Assembly (NCBI RefSeq): GCF_900566055.1
Contig: NZ_UPHQ01000122.1
Span: forward strand, 1 to 52,943
Origin: Mycobacterium innocens
GTDB taxonomy: Bacteria > Actinomycetota > Actinomycetes > Mycobacteriales > Mycobacteriaceae
Direction of reading: 5' to 3'
DNA: 52,943 bases
The translations under genes and the position numbers were made by a program. The notes below the pieces were generated by a model. That model was not told the DNA's origin. It saw only the letters and a program-made list of their open reading frames with translations, and did no database searches. How positions within the stretch are numbered: position 1 is the stretch's first letter; each line of letters opens with the position of its first letter. This document shows, in pieces, positions 28,407 through 38,972 of this stretch.

Positions 28407-29279
28407 TCAGCCGAAGCGCTCGATGATCGCGGCGGCGATCTCCTGCGGCGCGTCTTCTTGAATGAAGTGCTTGGCGTTGGGCAACTCGACGAGGACATGA
28501 TCGGGGAATGCGGCGCGCATCCGCGGCAGGCATGGGCCGGGCCGGAATGCGAAATCTTTCATACCCCAAACGAATAGCGCGGGTTTGGCGCCGAGTTTGA
28601 CCGGCACGTCGCGGGCCAGCCGCGCCAGCAACGGGCGGGCGGCCAGGATTTCCTTGGGCATCCTCGCCACCCCCGGCCGGTCCGCGGGGCCGGCCTGAAC
28701 GGCCCGGTAGTGCTCCATCACCGCGGGGCCGGGGCGGTGCTCGGTCCCGGCCGGAATCAACCGCTCCACAAAGAAATTGCGCTGCACGATCGCGTACTGC
28801 AGCGGCGGACTGGACATCACCCTGCTGAACATCTTCATCGTCAGGGTGTCCGCCGGCCAGAACCAGGTGTTGCCCAAGACGACTCCACGCACCCGGTCCG
28901 CTCGCTCGACCGATACCGCCATACCGATCGGCCCACCCCAGTCCTGACCCATTGTGAGGTGACCGTCGAGACCGAGGTGGTCGACGAATTCACCGACCAC
29001 CCGCGCGTGGTCGTCGATCCGGTAGCCGAACGCCGCGGGGCGCTCTTACAGGCCGAAGCCGAGATAATCCGGTGCGATACAACGGAACCGGTCCCGCAGG
29101 GCCACGATGATGTTGCGGTACAGGAAGCTCCAGGTCGGGTTGCCGTGGCACAGCAGGATCGGTGGCCCGTCTCCCTCGTCGACGTAGTGCATCCGCCCGT
29201 GCGAGCTGTCGAACCAGCGCGACTGGAACGGATACAGCTGGGGATCGGGGGTGAAAACCGGGTTGAAATGCGGGCTCAT
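28407..29279 (-). pseudogene. dmbC: haloalkane dehalogenase (DmbC/Rv1833c-like), interrupted by one in-frame UAA
   Basis: An alpha/beta hydrolase of about 290 codons starting at the ATG at 29279, with AAAGGAG upstream. Codons before the stop give CHGNPTWSFLYRN (halide and oxyanion region) and PDYLGFGL. Then TAA occurs at 29046-29048 where homologues have Ser (LGFGLSERP). The same frame continues without any shift: ERPAAFGYRIDDHARVVGEF, the nucleophile elbow GQDWGGPIGMAV, and the catalytic His in NAKHFIQED. So a single TCA-to-TAA type change explains the break. The truncated product would lack the nucleophile and histidine. A GTG at 29000 could restart a 197-residue fragment lacking the core strands. 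It could also be a sequencing error. Confidence 0.82.
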
Positions 29280-29317
29280 TACGCTCCTTTGGTCGCTCAC
29301 GATGGTATGTCGGAGGG

Positions 29318-30190
29318 GTGACATCACCGAGTGTTCGAGCCTGGCGTGATGGCGGTCGCTGGCTGCACACCGCCACGGGCAAGGTGTTCGTCCGATCAGG
29401 GCCGGGCAACGCGCCGACCGTCTTGCTGTTGCACGGCTATCCGTCCAGTTCATTCGACTTTCGGGAGGTCATTCCGCACCTTGCTGGGCAGGCGTGGGTG
29501 ACGATGGATTTCCTCGGTTTCGGTTTGTCCGACAAGCCTCGCCCGCACCGCTACAGCCTGCTGGAGCAGGCCGATCTGGTGCAGGCCGTAGTTGCCAGCA
29601 CCACCACCGGCCCGGTGGTGGTGCTGGCGCATGACATGGGCACGTCGGTGACCACCGAACTGCTCGCCCGGGACCTGGACGGACGCCTGCCGTTCGATCT
29701 GCGCCGCGCAGTGCTGAGCAACGGCAGCGTGATCCTGGAGCGGGCCAGTCTGCGGCCGATCCAGAAGGTGCTGCGCGGCCCGCTGGGGCCCGTCGCGGCC
29801 CGATTGGTCACCCGCGGCCGCTTCCGGCGCAGTTTTGGCACGTTGTTTTCCGCCGGGCACCCGCTGTCGGCTGGGGAAGCCGAGGCCCAGTGGGAGCTAC
29901 TGTCCTACCGCGACGGTCATCGGATACCTCACCTGCTGATCAGCTATCTCGAAGAGCGGGTGCGCTATGGGGCGCGCTGGCACGGCGCCGTACGCGACTG
30001 GCCCAAACCACTGGGGTTTGTCTGGGGACTTGCCGATCCGGTGGCAACGACCAACGTGCTCAACGGATTACGGGACCTGCGCCCGCACGCCGCCGTCGTC
30101 GAACTGCCCGGCTTGGGCCATTATCCGCAGCTGGAGGATCCCCGGGCGTATGCCGGGGCGGCGCTGTCGTTGCTGGTGGATTCAGCTTAG
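29318..30190 (+). CDS. lipZ: alpha/beta hydrolase LipZ, with Asp nucleophile
   Basis: A 290-residue alpha/beta hydrolase matching Rv1834 (lipZ, 288). The oxyanion region is LLLHGYPSSSFDF, the nucleophile elbow VVVLAHDMGTSVT, and the catalytic His is in LPGLGHYPQLE. The elbow carries Asp, not Ser, as in haloalkane dehalogenases and epoxide hydrolases. A true lipase is therefore unlikely despite the name; FLGFGLSDKP also resembles the dehalogenase branch. It starts at GTG and is divergent from the broken dehalogenase with 38 bases between starts, so promoters must be compact or leaderless. Its 3' end overlaps the next, convergent gene by nine bases. Confidence 0.88.
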   Translation: MTSPSVRAWRDGGRWLHTATGKVFVRSGPGNAPTVLLLHGYPSSSFDFREVIPHLAGQAWVTMDFLGFGLSDKPRPHRYSLLEQADLVQAVVASTTTGPVVVLAHDMGTSVTTELLARDLDGRLPFDLRRAVLSNGSVILERASLRPIQKVLRGPLGPVAARLVTRGRFRRSFGTLFSAGHPLSAGEAEAQWELLSYRDGHRIPHLLISYLEERVRYGARWHGAVRDWPKPLGFVWGLADPVATTNVLNGLRDLRPHAAVVELPGLGHYPQLEDPRAYAGAALSLLVDSA

Positions 30191-32305
30191 AAAGATGCTG
30201 AGTGCGGTCGCGAGGTCGGGGCCGGCCGACGTCGCCAGGTTCTGGTAACTGCCACCGCTGAGCTGCGCGACGGCTTCCCAGGTTGACCGGTCCGGGTCGG
30301 CGCCGAAATCGATGATGTTGACCGCGATGGGTTTCGCCGGGTCGGCGCTGGTGCGGATGAAGTCCTGCAGTCCCGGCCCGTCGAGGGTTTGGTCGGTGTG
30401 CGGCCCCCCGGTGATCACCAGGATCGAATTGGCTTGACCGGCACGGAAGTTGGCCTGCACCTCCTGGTAGATCATCCGCAGCGTGGTGAACGACACCGCG
30501 CCGCCGCCCGACGAGTACTGCTTGTCCAGCGCGGCGATCAGTGCCGCCGAGCGGGGCTGGCCGTTGACGGGGTCGGCCAGCGGTCCCATCGGCACCTCGC
30601 TGCGACCCTCGTGGCCGTCGAATGTCCACAAGCCGATCACCGCGCTGGGCGGTAGCGTCTTCAGTCGGCTTTGAAGCGCCGCGACAACGTTGGCCAGACG
30701 CGTCTTGCCGCCATCATCGGTGGGCATCGACTGGTCGAGCATGATGGTTGCGGCTACGCCGATCGACGGTGTGGCCATGGTGTCGGCCAGGGTGGCGCGC
30801 ATTCCGTCGTCACCGATCGACAGCGGGGCGGCCAGCGCCGCGAAACTCGTGACCGGGCTGCTCGGCGGCTTGACGCCGTTGACCCGGAAGCCGGCTTTGG
30901 CCAGCTTCGCCAGTTGGTCGGGCTTGTGCAGGTAGCGGGCGAAGGCGCTGGCCGCCGTGGTCTGCTCCTGCGACAGCCACGAGCCGTTGAGCAGTACCGC
31001 CGGGTAGTCGGCGATCGCAACCGGCCCGGGGGGCAGCCAGGAGCTCAAAATCTTCTTTGCGTCCGACAGTGACTGAGCACGCTGGAACAACTGCTGCTCG
31101 GTGGTGACCACTGCGTGCACCGGCGCCGCCGCGGCGTCGCCGGATTTGACCAGCGTGTTCATCGCCTCGGTCAAGGATGCGTCGGCCAGCTTGGGCTGGG
31201 CCGCCATCAACGTGCGCACTGCGCCGCTTCCGGCGGTCGGCGGTGCTCCCGGCGGCGCCGATGCGACCGCGATCGCCTCGCCGGCCAACAATGCGGCATC
31301 CCCGTTACCGGCGACGGGCATTGCCAGACGCAGCGAACCCCAGGACGGCAGGTTCAACGCGGCCATCGAGTTCGGGTTGGCCTGCAGCTGCGGTAGCGCT
31401 GCCCAGTTCTGGTTTGACAGCGGCTGCTGTAGCTCGGGGCGGATAGCGAGCAGCACTGGTGAGGTCGCCAGTGAACGGCTGTCGCTGATGGTCTGCTTAC
31501 CGGTGGCCGCGGACAGGCGCGCTGCAGAGACGGAGCTGCCGGGGATCCACAGTCCGGGCTGGCCACCCAGTTCGGGTGGCCATTTGCCGATGAAACCGGC
31601 GATGACGGCGTCGGAATCGGCGGCCTTGACGGCCACCGTCACGCACTTGTCCCCGACCGGGCCGGCCGACGCGTTGTAGCCGTCGGCGAACTCCTTGACC
31701 CGCTCGGCGATCGTCGGGTCGGCGATGACGGCGACGGTGTCCTTGCCGCCCACACAGCGTGCTGCGGCAGTGCGGGAGCGGTGGTACAACGCGTCGCCGA
31801 AGAAGCGCCACACGATCACCCCGGCTACCACCACCACGACCGCGACGAGGGCCACGATCACGCCGATGCTGACTCCGCGCCATCCGTCTGCGCTGCGGTG
31901 GCCGCCCTGCCAGTTGCCCAGCCCTCGATGGCCGGCGGTGCGGAATGGTGGTTGTGGGGGAGCCGCCGCCGATTCGGGACTCGGCGGCTCCTCACCTGCC
32001 GGGCCGGAACCGAAGTCGGGGTATTCATCTGCGCCGTGGGCCGAATAATCGGCGTCACCCGCGTCGGTGTATCGAGCCCCGTCGGAAAGATCGCCTTCGC
32101 TCCAATAGGCCCGATCGGCGTAGCCTCGGCCGCTCGGAGGTTCGACGGCCGACGGCTCGGCCGACCCGGGATACCCGACGTCTGGATGCCTGCCACCACC
32201 GGGCTGATCGGCTAACTGGTCGGCCCAGTCTTGCTGCTCCGCGGCGTATTCGTCAGGCGGTTCGTCAGCGGAATCCTCAGGGTCGGGCAAACTGTGCCTA
32301 CCCAT
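30182..32305 (-). CDS. membrane-anchored protein with binding-protein-like and VWA-like domains (Rv1836c-like)
   Basis: A 707-residue protein. Residues 1 to about 145 are a cytoplasmic, acidic, Pro- and Tyr-rich disordered region. One membrane helix follows (VSIGVIVALVAVVVVVAGVI). The outside part starts with a region resembling an extracellular solute-binding protein, then a C-terminal von Willebrand A-like domain beginning VAATIMLDQSMPTDDGGKTR with a later SILVITGGPHTDQTLDG. The metal site is degenerate (D-Q-S-M-P instead of D-x-S-x-S). Rv1836c homologues are reported cell-wall proteins of unknown function. In H37Rv an esterase gene (Rv1835c) lies between lipZ and this gene; it is absent here. 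Confidence 0.85.
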   Translation of the reverse strand: MGRHSLPDPEDSADEPPDEYAAEQQDWADQLADQPGGGRHPDVGYPGSAEPSAVEPPSGRGYADRAYWSEGDLSDGARYTDAGDADYSAHGADEYPDFGSGPAGEEPPSPESAAAPPQPPFRTAGHRGLGNWQGGHRSADGWRGVSIGVIVALVAVVVVVAGVIVWRFFGDALYHRSRTAAARCVGGKDTVAVIADPTIAERVKEFADGYNASAGPVGDKCVTVAVKAADSDAVIAGFIGKWPPELGGQPGLWIPGSSVSAARLSAATGKQTISDSRSLATSPVLLAIRPELQQPLSNQNWAALPQLQANPNSMAALNLPSWGSLRLAMPVAGNGDAALLAGEAIAVASAPPGAPPTAGSGAVRTLMAAQPKLADASLTEAMNTLVKSGDAAAAPVHAVVTTEQQLFQRAQSLSDAKKILSSWLPPGPVAIADYPAVLLNGSWLSQEQTTAASAFARYLHKPDQLAKLAKAGFRVNGVKPPSSPVTSFAALAAPLSIGDDGMRATLADTMATPSIGVAATIMLDQSMPTDDGGKTRLANVVAALQSRLKTLPPSAVIGLWTFDGHEGRSEVPMGPLADPVNGQPRSAALIAALDKQYSSGGGAVSFTTLRMIYQEVQANFRAGQANSILVITGGPHTDQTLDGPGLQDFIRTSADPAKPIAVNIIDFGADPDRSTWEAVAQLSGGSYQNLATSAGPDLATALSIFLS

Positions 32306-32388
32306 TTGGTGTCAGCGTCCTCTCCGTCGAAGATTGTCCAGTGTCGACCAGGAATGAGCCAGCGACTGTTTCCAGTGGGTTCTGATGG

Positions 32389-34581
32389 TCACCCGCGCTG
32401 CGCCTTGAGTTCCCGACGACGGCGATGCAGGATCGGCTCGGTGTAACCGTTGGGCTGCTGCGCCCCGGACAGGATCAGGTCCTGAGCGGCCAAGAACGCG
32501 ATGCTGTCATCGAAACCCGGCGCCATCGGGTGGTACGCGGGGTCACCGGCGTTCTGCTTGTCCACCAATGGCGCCATCCGCTCCAGGCTGGCCCGGACGT
32601 CTTCGCTGGTGATCACGCCGTGTCGCAGCCAGTTGGCCAGCAGCTGACTCGAGATCCGCAGGGTGGCGCGGTCCTCCATGAGCGCCACGTTGTGGATGTC
32701 GGGCACCTTCGAACAGCCCACGCCCTGGTCGATCCAGCGCACCACGTAGCCAAGGATGGACTGGCAGTTGTTGTCGAGTTCCTCGCGGATCTCCTCGGGC
32801 GCCCAGGCCAGCTCCTTGGCCAGCGGAATGGTCAGCAGCTGATCGATGGTGGTGCGGGTCTTGCCCTGCAGTTCTTTCTGCACGGCGAACACATCCACTT
32901 GGTGGTAGTGCATCGCGTGCAGGGTGGCCGCCGTCGGGGAGGGCACCCACGCGGTGGTGGCGCCGGCCTTGGGCTGGGCGATCTTCTGCTCGACCATGTC
33001 GGCCATCAGCTCGGTCATCGCCCACATGCCCTTGCCGATCTGAGCCTTGCCGGTGAAGCCGGCGGCCAGCCCGATGTCGACGTTGGCGTCCTCGTAGGCC
33101 TTGATCCAGGTGGTGTTCTTCATCGCACCTTTGCGGATCATCGGACCGGCTTCCATCGACGTGTGAATCTCGTCGCCGGTGCGGTCCAGGAACCCGGTGT
33201 TGATGAAGACGACTCGGTCGGCTGCGGCTTTGATACAAGCCTTGAGGTTCACGGTGGTGCGGCGTTCTTCGTCCATGATGCCGACCTTCATGGTGCCTTG
33301 CGGCAAGCCCAGCACGTCTTCCACCCGGCTGAACAGCTCGCAGGTGAAGGCCACCTCGGCCGGCCCGTGCATCTTGGGCTTGACGATGTAGATGGAGCCG
33401 GTTCGGCTATTGGTCAAGGGGCCGTTGGCCTCGCCAGCCCGCAGCCCATGGATCGCGATCAGGCCGGTGAGCAGGGCATCCATGATGCCCTCGAACACCT
33501 CTTTCTCGTCACCACTGCCGTCACTGACAACGATCGCGTCGTTGGTCATCAGGTGACCGACATTTCGGACGAATAGCAGGCTGCGGCCGGGCAGGGTGAG
33601 CTCGCCGCCGTCGGGTGTGGTGTAGGTGCGGTCCTGGTTGAGTACCCGGGTGAAGGTTTTGCCGTCCTTGGTGACCTGCTCGGCCAGGTCACCCTTGTTC
33701 AGGCCGAGCCAGTTGCGGTACCCGAGCACTTTGTCGTCCGCATCGACGGCGGCCACCGAATCCTCGAAGTCCATGATCGTGGTCACCGCCGACTCCAGAA
33801 CCACGTCCTTGACCCCCGCGCGGTCGGTGGCGCCAATCGGCGACTCCGGGTCGATCAAGATCTCGATATGCAACCCGTGGTTGGCCAGCAGCACCGAAGT
33901 CGGGGCCTCAGCCGCGCCGGTGTACCCGGCAAACTGACCGGGGTCGGCCAGTCCTGACGACAAGTCCCCCAGGGCAACCACCAGTTGGCCGTCTTCCACC
34001 GTGAAGCCCGTGGCATCGGCGTAAGAGCCCGCGGACAGCGGCACGCTGTCGTCGAGGAACTTGCGTGCGTAGGCGATCACCTTGTCGCCGCGAACCTTGT
34101 TGTAGCTGGTGCCCTTTTCGGCCCCGTCGCCTTCCGGGATGACGTCGGTGCCGTACAACGCGTCGTACAGCGAGCCCCAACGGGCATTGGCCGCATTCAG
34201 CGCGAAGCGCGCGTTGAGTACGGGCACCACCAGTTGCGGGCCGGCGGTCGTGGTGATCTCGTCGTCAACCCCCGAGGTGGTGATGGTGAAATCCTCGGGT
34301 TCGGGCAGCAGATATCCGATGTCGGTGAGGAACTGCCGGTAAGCCTCGGGGTCCAGCGGCTCGATCACCCGATGCCGATGCCACTTGTCGATCTGGGCCT
34401 GCAGCTCATCTCTGACCTTGAGCAATTCCTGGTTCTGCGGGGTGAGGTCGGTGACCACTTTGTCGACGCCGGCCCAGAAGCTGTCCGGGTCCAGTCCGGT
34501 GCCGGGCAGGGCCTCGTTGTTCACGAAGTCGTAGAGCACTCGAGCGACGCGCAGGTTCCCCGCCGGCACGCGGTCTGTCAT
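32389..34581 (-). CDS. glcB: malate synthase G
   Basis: A 730-residue enzyme (Rv1837c is 741). It condenses glyoxylate with acetyl-CoA to malate in the glyoxylate shunt, needed for growth on fatty acids. Recognisable segments are [17 protein letters not shown], the arginine in [14 protein letters not shown], metal-site [16 protein letters not shown], and [20 protein letters not shown] near the C-terminus with the conserved Cys. The ATG at 34581 has GGAGGAG directly upstream; the open frame to 34794 is not supported. Three 10-bp repeats and a 14-bp palindrome lie just before the start and may regulate it. H37Rv has vapBC13 and PE_PGRS34 upstream; neither is present here. Confidence 0.96.
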   Translation of the reverse strand: MTDRVPAGNLRVARVLYDFVNNEALPGTGLDPDSFWAGVDKVVTDLTPQNQELLKVRDELQAQIDKWHRHRVIEPLDPEAYRQFLTDIGYLLPEPEDFTITTSGVDDEITTTAGPQLVVPVLNARFALNAANARWGSLYDALYGTDVIPEGDGAEKGTSYNKVRGDKVIAYARKFLDDSVPLSAGSYADATGFTVEDGQLVVALGDLSSGLADPGQFAGYTGAAEAPTSVLLANHGLHIEILIDPESPIGATDRAGVKDVVLESAVTTIMDFEDSVAAVDADDKVLGYRNWLGLNKGDLAEQVTKDGKTFTRVLNQDRTYTTPDGGELTLPGRSLLFVRNVGHLMTNDAIVVSDGSGDEKEVFEGIMDALLTGLIAIHGLRAGEANGPLTNSRTGSIYIVKPKMHGPAEVAFTCELFSRVEDVLGLPQGTMKVGIMDEERRTTVNLKACIKAAADRVVFINTGFLDRTGDEIHTSMEAGPMIRKGAMKNTTWIKAYEDANVDIGLAAGFTGKAQIGKGMWAMTELMADMVEQKIAQPKAGATTAWVPSPTAATLHAMHYHQVDVFAVQKELQGKTRTTIDQLLTIPLAKELAWAPEEIREELDNNCQSILGYVVRWIDQGVGCSKVPDIHNVALMEDRATLRISSQLLANWLRHGVITSEDVRASLERMAPLVDKQNAGDPAYHPMAPGFDDSIAFLAAQDLILSGAQQPNGYTEPILHRRRRELKAQRG

Positions 34582-34600
34582 GGTTCTCCTCCAAAATTGG

Positions 34601-34630
34601 CCGGTACTCGGCGGTACTTGCCGGTACTTG
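34601..34630. repeat. three tandem 10-bp repeats in the glcB leader
   Basis: CCGGTACTCG, GCGGTACTTG and CCGGTACTTG follow one another without gaps. On the glcB strand they read CAAGTACCGG, CAAGTACCGC and CGAGTACCGG and end about ten bases before the ribosome site. They may be regulator half-sites or a short variable repeat. Confidence 0.75.
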
Positions 34631-34666
34631 GGCCCCACTGGCTTCTCACTGGCTACGGCCCTCAGC

Positions 34667-34680
34667 CTACCGATCGGTAG
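34667..34680. promoter_or_regulatory. 14-bp perfect palindrome upstream of glcB
   Basis: CTACCGATCGGTAG is a perfect 7+7 palindrome, 86 bases upstream of the glcB start. Its form resembles TetR-family operators in actinobacteria. No regulator gene lies next to it. The remaining bases to 34874 show no gene. Confidence 0.5.
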
Positions 34681-34874
34681 CCTGACGAGCCTATCGGGCC
34701 AACCGCAAGGGCAGGTCACGGCGCGCCCAAAGCCCCGCCGCCGGTAGGCAGCCGGCCCGGCCAGCCGGGCTCTGGCAACGCATTTTCGCGGCATTTTCGC
34801 GCTGTCTGGGCGCGGCGGGCGCCTCGGCCGCCGATCATCCCGGGCCCATGTTGCGGTACCGGTCAGCGGTCTGG

Positions 34875-35924
34875 TCAGTCGCGGTTTCGCTGGTCGCGCA
34901 TGGTGCCGACCAAGTCGTCCACCAGATCCTCGAGCGCCACCATCCCGACCACGGTGCCGTCGTCGGAAGTTACCAAAGCCAGGTGACTGTTGCTGCGACG
35001 CATCCTCGACAAGGCATCGGCCAGCGGCAGTGCCTTGGGAACCTGCGGCAGCGGGCGCACCATGTCCGCCTTGATCACGGTGTGGGCGTCTTCGCCCAGC
35101 GCCAATACGTCCTTGATGTGCACGTACCCGATGAATGTGCCGTGATCCACCACCGGGAACCGCGAGAAGCCGGTCTGGGCCAGCGCCTGTTCGACCGCGC
35201 CGACCGTCGGGCCCGATCCCACCGCCGCCACCGGCACGGACCGAATGTCGGACACCGGAATCGCGACATCGGCGACCACCCGGGTGCGGATCCGAAGCGC
35301 GCGCGTCAGCCGGGTGTGCTCCTCAGGATCCAGCAAACCTTCGGAGACCGATTCGGCGATCATCTCCGAGAGCTCCACCGTGGAAACCGTGATGTCGAGT
35401 TCATCTTTGGGCTCCACCCCGAGCGCACGCAGTATCGCATTGGCGACCTTGTTGTACACGACGATGACCGGACGCGCGGCGCGCACGTAGGGCAGGTAGA
35501 TCGGGACCAGCAACATCGCCGTCCGTTCCGGGCCGGCTAGCGCGATGTTCTTCGGCACCATCTCACCGAGCAGCACGTGCAGCGTCACCACAATGGCCAG
35601 CGCCACCACGAAGGACAACGTGTGCAGCAACCGCGGATGCAACCCGGCCAGCCCGAACGACGTCTGCAGCAACTCGGCCACCGCCGGCTCGCCGATGCGC
35701 CCGAGCAGCAGCGAGGACACCGTGACGCCCAGCTGGGCACCGGCCAGCATCGAGGGGAGCCGTTCGCCGGCCCGGATGACGGTGACCGCACTCGTCCGGC
35801 CCTGCTCGGCCAACGCTTCCAAGCGGTCTCGACGGGCCGATATCAGCGCGAACTCCGCGCCGACGAAAAACGCGTTGGCGCCGATCAGCAGGATCGCCAA
35901 CACCACGGCCAGCATGGGGTTCAT
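34875..35924 (-). CDS. CNNM (DUF21)/CBS-domain membrane protein (Rv1841c-like)
   Basis: A 349-residue protein. The N-terminal half is a DUF21/CNNM membrane domain: [20 protein letters not shown], then [16 protein letters not shown] and [20 protein letters not shown]. The C-terminal half is a CBS-domain pair with [20 protein letters not shown] and [18 protein letters not shown]. The CorC/HlyC tail domain is missing, unlike its upstream partner. CNNM/CorC proteins are linked to Mg2+ or Na+ efflux and sense ATP through the CBS pair. Its ATG overlaps the stop of the preceding paralogue (ATGA), so the two are coupled and may form a heteromer. Confidence 0.88.
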   Translation of the reverse strand: MNPMLAVVLAILLIGANAFFVGAEFALISARRDRLEALAEQGRTSAVTVIRAGERLPSMLAGAQLGVTVSSLLLGRIGEPAVAELLQTSFGLAGLHPRLLHTLSFVVALAIVVTLHVLLGEMVPKNIALAGPERTAMLLVPIYLPYVRAARPVIVVYNKVANAILRALGVEPKDELDITVSTVELSEMIAESVSEGLLDPEEHTRLTRALRIRTRVVADVAIPVSDIRSVPVAAVGSGPTVGAVEQALAQTGFSRFPVVDHGTFIGYVHIKDVLALGEDAHTVIKADMVRPLPQVPKALPLADALSRMRRSNSHLALVTSDDGTVVGMVALEDLVDDLVGTMRDQRNRD

Positions 35925-37303
35925 CGCCCACCACGCCTTGCGCCGTGTTCATGGTGCCCTTCCGGGTGACCGCGCAGTTCGGTCAGTTCAAGCAGGTCGA
36001 TCCGGCGGCCGTCCATCTGCACCACCCTGGCCCGCCAGCACACCGACTCATCCGGCAGGCGGTCGACGTCCAACGCGGGAAGGTCGACCGACTCGCCGGC
36101 CACCGGGATGTGTCCGAGCTCGCGCAGCACCAACCCACCGATCGTCTCGTAGGGGCCCTCCGGCGCGCGGTAGCCGGTGGCGATCGCCACCTCATCGATG
36201 CGAAGCAGACCCGATACCCGCCATCCGGTACCGGCCGCGACCACATCGGGTGTCGCGTCGTCGTGTTCATCGCGGACGTCGCCGACGATTTCTTCGATCA
36301 GGTCCTCCAGGGTGACCATGCCCGCAGTGCCGCCGTACTCGTCGACAACCATCACGGTCTGCAACGGATTGGCACGAATCTCGGCCATCACCGCATCGCC
36401 GTCCAGGGTCGACGGCACCACCGCAACCGGCTGGGCGACGGTGGTCAGTCGGGTGTGCGGGCGATCGGCAGACGCGACTTCGAACGCCTGCTTGACGTGC
36501 ACGATGCCGACCGTTTCGTCCAGGTCACCGCGGACAATCGGGAACCGCGAGAAACCGGATGCCGCGACGGCTGCGACCATGTCGGCGATGGTGTCGTCGA
36601 TCTGCAGCGCCACGATCTTCGATCGCGGCGTCATCAGCTCCTCTGCCGTCAGGGCGCCGAACTGCAGGGACCTGCGCATCAGCGATGCGGTCGCGTCGTC
36701 GAGCGAGCCGCGGCGAGCCGAGGCGCGCACCAGCGACACCAGCTCCTGTGGGGTGCGCGCCGAGCGCAGTTCCTCGGCCGGCTCGATCCCGAGTTGGCGC
36801 ATGATCCAGTTCGCCGCTCCGTTGGTCAGCCGGATCGCCGGCGTGAACAGCGCCGAGAACAGCCATTGAGGAAGCACGACGGCGCGTGCGGTTCGCAGCG
36901 GGCGTGCCAAGGCAAGGTATTTGGGGACCAGTTCGCCGAACACCATCGACAGCGATGTCACCACCACCAGCACCAGGAACGCCGTGACCGCGTCCGACAT
37001 CTGATCGGAGATTCCGATCCGGGTCAGCGCCGGATGCGGGAGATCGCCCACCAGGGGTTCGGTCAGGTAGCCGGTCGCCAGCGTGGTAATGGAGATGCCC
37101 AACTGGGCGCCGGACAGCTGGAACGACAGCCGGCGATGCGCCCGCTGGATGAACCGGTCGCGGGTGCCGCCACCGCGGGCGTTCGCATCGACGGTGCTGC
37201 GGTCCAGCGCGGTCAGCGAGAATTCCGCCGCGACGAACACCGCGGTGCCGAAGGTCAGCGCCAAGATGGCGACGATGCTGACGGCGGTGCCGGCGAACAT
37301 CAT
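35921..37303 (-). CDS. CNNM/CBS/CorC-domain membrane protein (Rv1842c-like)
   Basis: A protein of about 460 residues with the full CNNM-CBS-CorC layout. The DUF21 domain includes [19 protein letters not shown] and [18 protein letters not shown]. The CBS pair has [20 protein letters not shown] and [20 protein letters not shown]. The CorC_HlyC domain at the end includes [11 protein letters not shown] and a His-rich tail. The ATG at 37303 gives a length near that of Rv1842c (455); a GTG at 37339 would add 12 residues. It is coupled to the downstream paralogue. A role in divalent cation homeostasis is inferred from the family. Confidence 0.88.
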   Translation of the reverse strand: MMFAGTAVSIVAILALTFGTAVFVAAEFSLTALDRSTVDANARGGGTRDRFIQRAHRRLSFQLSGAQLGISITTLATGYLTEPLVGDLPHPALTRIGISDQMSDAVTAFLVLVVVTSLSMVFGELVPKYLALARPLRTARAVVLPQWLFSALFTPAIRLTNGAANWIMRQLGIEPAEELRSARTPQELVSLVRASARRGSLDDATASLMRRSLQFGALTAEELMTPRSKIVALQIDDTIADMVAAVAASGFSRFPIVRGDLDETVGIVHVKQAFEVASADRPHTRLTTVAQPVAVVPSTLDGDAVMAEIRANPLQTVMVVDEYGGTAGMVTLEDLIEEIVGDVRDEHDDATPDVVAAGTGWRVSGLLRIDEVAIATGYRAPEGPYETIGGLVLRELGHIPVAGESVDLPALDVDRLPDESVCWRARVVQMDGRRIDLLELTELRGHPEGHHEHGARRGGR

Positions 37304-37502
37304 GGGCGGCCCGGTGGTCGTGATGTCGCCGCAGCCCACTCCGACGCCGGGCGTGGCCCGCCCCCGAAGCCTACGGCTCCGACGGGTGCCTGCGGCACGT
37401 CATCCCTTTCGCTCGATCCCGCGGCGCGGCGTCGCGGGACTGAATCCCATATCGTAGCGAAACCGTTCGGCACGAATCAGTGCCCGCCGCCGGTGATCGC
37501 AC

Positions 37503-38972
<1,470 letters not shown>

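Noticed and set aside
28407..29279. Frameshift as the cause of the broken dehalogenase
   Set aside because: The two parts are in the same frame, with exactly 15 codons between the stop and the downstream GTG at 29000, so one nonsense codon explains it.
28710..29321. Plus-strand frame over the broken dehalogenase
   Set aside because: The minus strand has clear alpha/beta hydrolase motifs on both sides of the stop; the plus frame has none.
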